Source of the DNA: Fidelibacterota bacterium REDSEA-S14_B6
GTDB lineage: Bacteria > Fidelibacterota > Marinisomatia > Marinisomatales > S15-B10
Length of the DNA stretch: 7,334 nucleotides
Reading direction: 5' to 3'
NCBI GenBank assembly: GCA_001626655.1
Contig: LUOC01000154.1
Coordinates: forward strand, 1-7,334
Shown: positions 5,953 through 7,334 of the stretch, in pieces
Layout: each line of letters begins with the position of its first letter
How positions within the stretch are numbered: the first letter of the stretch is position 1
Made by a program: the position numbers and the translations under genes
Notes under the pieces: generated by a model
Seen by the model: the letters and a program-made list of their open reading frames with translations, nothing else
Databases searched by the model: none
Told to the model about the DNA's origin: nothing

Positions 5953-7334
5953 CTGAACATGATCTGCAGTCCGAGACTGGCCGTTCGGGGTGTCCGAAAG
6001 CGGGAAGGATCGAAATTGGGATTGGGGAGCTCGATCATGCTGTAAGGGATGATCACGCCGGGGTTGTACCCTCTCCCCGTGAAAGGGTTGATGCGCCGGG
6101 GGATGCGCTGGTCGAGGAGGTTGTCATCAGGGTTGGAGCTCTTCCCCGTGGCGATGGAATAGTTGAAGTTCACGTCGGCGTACCAGTTCGTCAGCAGGCG
6201 GCTCTTCAGGATCATCTCAATCCCCCGGGCCCGGGCGTAATCGGCATTGAGGTACATGAGGAACCGGAGGTGGGCATACTTTGGATTGGAGGGCGTGATG
6301 CTCTGTGAGGTCTCGTAGTCGAACATATCCTTCCAGTACGCTTTCATCTCAAGCACCTGATCCTCACTGAAGCGGTGCTTCAGCCCGATCTCATACTGGA
6401 CCGTCGTTTTCGGGCTCAGGTTCGGATTCCCGAAAACCTGATAGGTGGAGGGGGCGGTGGTGTTCAGTTTGGCGTACACGTACTGAAATGTGGGGAGCTG
6501 GGAAAAGTGGCCGTAATAGAAATAGAGGACGTCATTGTCCGTCACGGGGTGGGAGATGCCGACACGGGGAGAGAGCCTCGCCTTGCCGCGATAGCCCATG
6601 AACTCGAACGTCTCCTCCATGAACAGCTCCCGGGCTTCGTCCGTGATGGTGACAGCGTCAGGATTGGCGATGGCGTCCTCCACATACTTTCCGGGAAACC
6701 AGTAGTCGTAGCGGAGGCCAAGGTTCGCCGTCATCCCTTCGAAGACGATCCTATCCTGAACATAGAAGGCGCCGAACATTGTTCTCGCCCGGTATGCGTC
6801 ATAGTTGATGCCGAAGCCGGTTGTCCCCGTCCACGGTTCGTCGATGTCTACCACCTGAATTTCCGTTGAGGTGGCCTCCAGCCCTGCCTTGATCTTGTGC
6901 CTGTTCAGTGTCTGGTAGGTCCAGTCCAAATCGAGTCGCGTGTTGTCGCTGGAGAGGTCGTACCACTCCGGCGAAAAGCCTGTGTCGTAAAACTCATCGC
7001 CGTAGGTGATGCGGACGTTTCCGTCTCTGTCACGGATGATGTAGTTGACGGGCTCGATGTCGAGGCGCTCGCGGTAGTCGTTCCAGTGGAGGTCCTGAAC
7101 GGCGCTGTGCTCCATGGTGAGGAATTGACCGACCGTCAGTTCGTAAAAGCTCCGGGAGCTGAGGGTGTGGGTCCAGTTGATCTTTGCCAGACGCGATTCT
7201 CTGGTAATGGTGTTGTAGTTGTCAAGGATCTGGCTGTAGGCGTAGGGGAAGTATGTGGTGGAGAAGGCTCTCGGCATGAAGAAGCCCTGATTGATGTTCA
7301 GTGAAATGTCGTAGGAGGCGGACAGCTTCTTCAG
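5949..7334 (-). CDS. TonB-dependent receptor, C-terminal barrel (N-terminus outside window)
   Basis: The frame is open from the right edge (in frame at 7334) to the stop at 5949, giving 461 residues of a larger protein. The start is not in the window: codons upstream of the ATG at 7277 (LKKLSASYDISLNINQGFF) continue the barrel, so that ATG is internal. Alternating strands and long loops mark a TonB-dependent outer-membrane receptor, including FGAFYVQDRIVFEGMTANLG and LRYDYWFPG, ARLSPRVGISHPVTDNDVLYF, FQYVYAKLN, NPNLSPKTTVQYEIGLKH, and ARGIEMILKSRLLTNWYADV near the end. The signal peptide, carboxypeptidase-like domain and plug must lie upstream. The expected role is TonB-driven uptake of a large or scarce substrate; the ligand is unknown. 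The final 54 residues (DQRIPRRINPFTGRGY onward, then NPNFDPSRF) follow the NPDDNLL strand directly, which looks shorter than usual for this family. The stop overlaps the PorV-like start by 4 bp. Confidence 0.9.
   Translation of the reverse strand: MKKLSASYDISLNINQGFFMPRAFSTTYFPYAYSQILDNYNTITRESRLAKINWTHTLSSRSFYELTVGQFLTMEHSAVQDLHWNDYRERLDIEPVNYIIRDRDGNVRITYGDEFYDTGFSPEWYDLSSDNTRLDLDWTYQTLNRHKIKAGLEATSTEIQVVDIDEPWTGTTGFGINYDAYRARTMFGAFYVQDRIVFEGMTANLGLRYDYWFPGKYVEDAIANPDAVTITDEARELFMEETFEFMGYRGKARLSPRVGISHPVTDNDVLYFYYGHFSQLPTFQYVYAKLNTTAPSTYQVFGNPNLSPKTTVQYEIGLKHRFSEDQVLEMKAYWKDMFDYETSQSITPSNPKYAHLRFLMYLNADYARARGIEMILKSRLLTNWYADVNFNYSIATGKSSNPDDNLLDQRIPRRINPFTGRGYNPGVIIPYSMIELPNPNFDPSRFRTPRTASLGLQIMFR

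Overview
This window looks like a chromosomal segment of an FCB-group (Bacteroidota relative) marine-type bacterium, most likely from Candidatus Neomarinimicrobiota (Marinimicrobia/SAR406) or a near neighbour. The evidence is protein style rather than any marker gene. There is a secreted protein ending in a FlgD-like/T9SS-type sorting domain with the characteristic LHQNYPNPFN motif, a PorV/PorQ-family outer-membrane protein, and a TonB-dependent receptor whose C-terminus carries an RINPFTGRGY-type segment. The phylum assignment is an inference.

Layout. (a) 1-1368, leftward: a class I SAM-dependent methyltransferase, cut by the left window edge just before its C-terminus, and upstream of it a glutathione S-transferase-like protein; the two are 14 bp apart and probably co-transcribed. 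(b) 1369-1655: a 287-bp divergent intergenic region containing a palindrome nested in an inverted repeat. (c) 1656-3440, rightward: a secreted endonuclease/exonuclease/phosphatase-family enzyme with a lamin-tail domain and a C-terminal sorting domain. (d) 3441-4668, leftward: an NHL-repeat beta-propeller protein with a lipoprotein signal peptide, convergent with (c) with stop codons directly abutting; its signal peptide and body lie in different frames, implying one extra base near 4581-4592. (e) 4669-4941: a 273-bp gap containing several hairpins (4724-4884) that may be a remnant of a mobile-element end. (f) 4942-7334, leftward: a PorV-like outer-membrane protein translationally coupled (4-bp overlap) to the C-terminal part of a TonB-dependent receptor that runs off the right edge.

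Working together: the right half is an envelope module (receptor, PorV-like barrel, propeller lipoprotein) next to a secreted nuclease carrying the type of C-terminal domain that PorV proteins handle in type IX secretion. That link is an inference from proximity. The left pair is small-molecule or detoxification enzymology with no evident connection. I see no RNA genes, CRISPR array, intact transposase, phage or defence genes. No clearly new system is visible; the points most worth checking are the frameshift in the lipoprotein, the hairpin block, the G8 tract in the nuclease, and a possible internal deletion in the receptor barrel.
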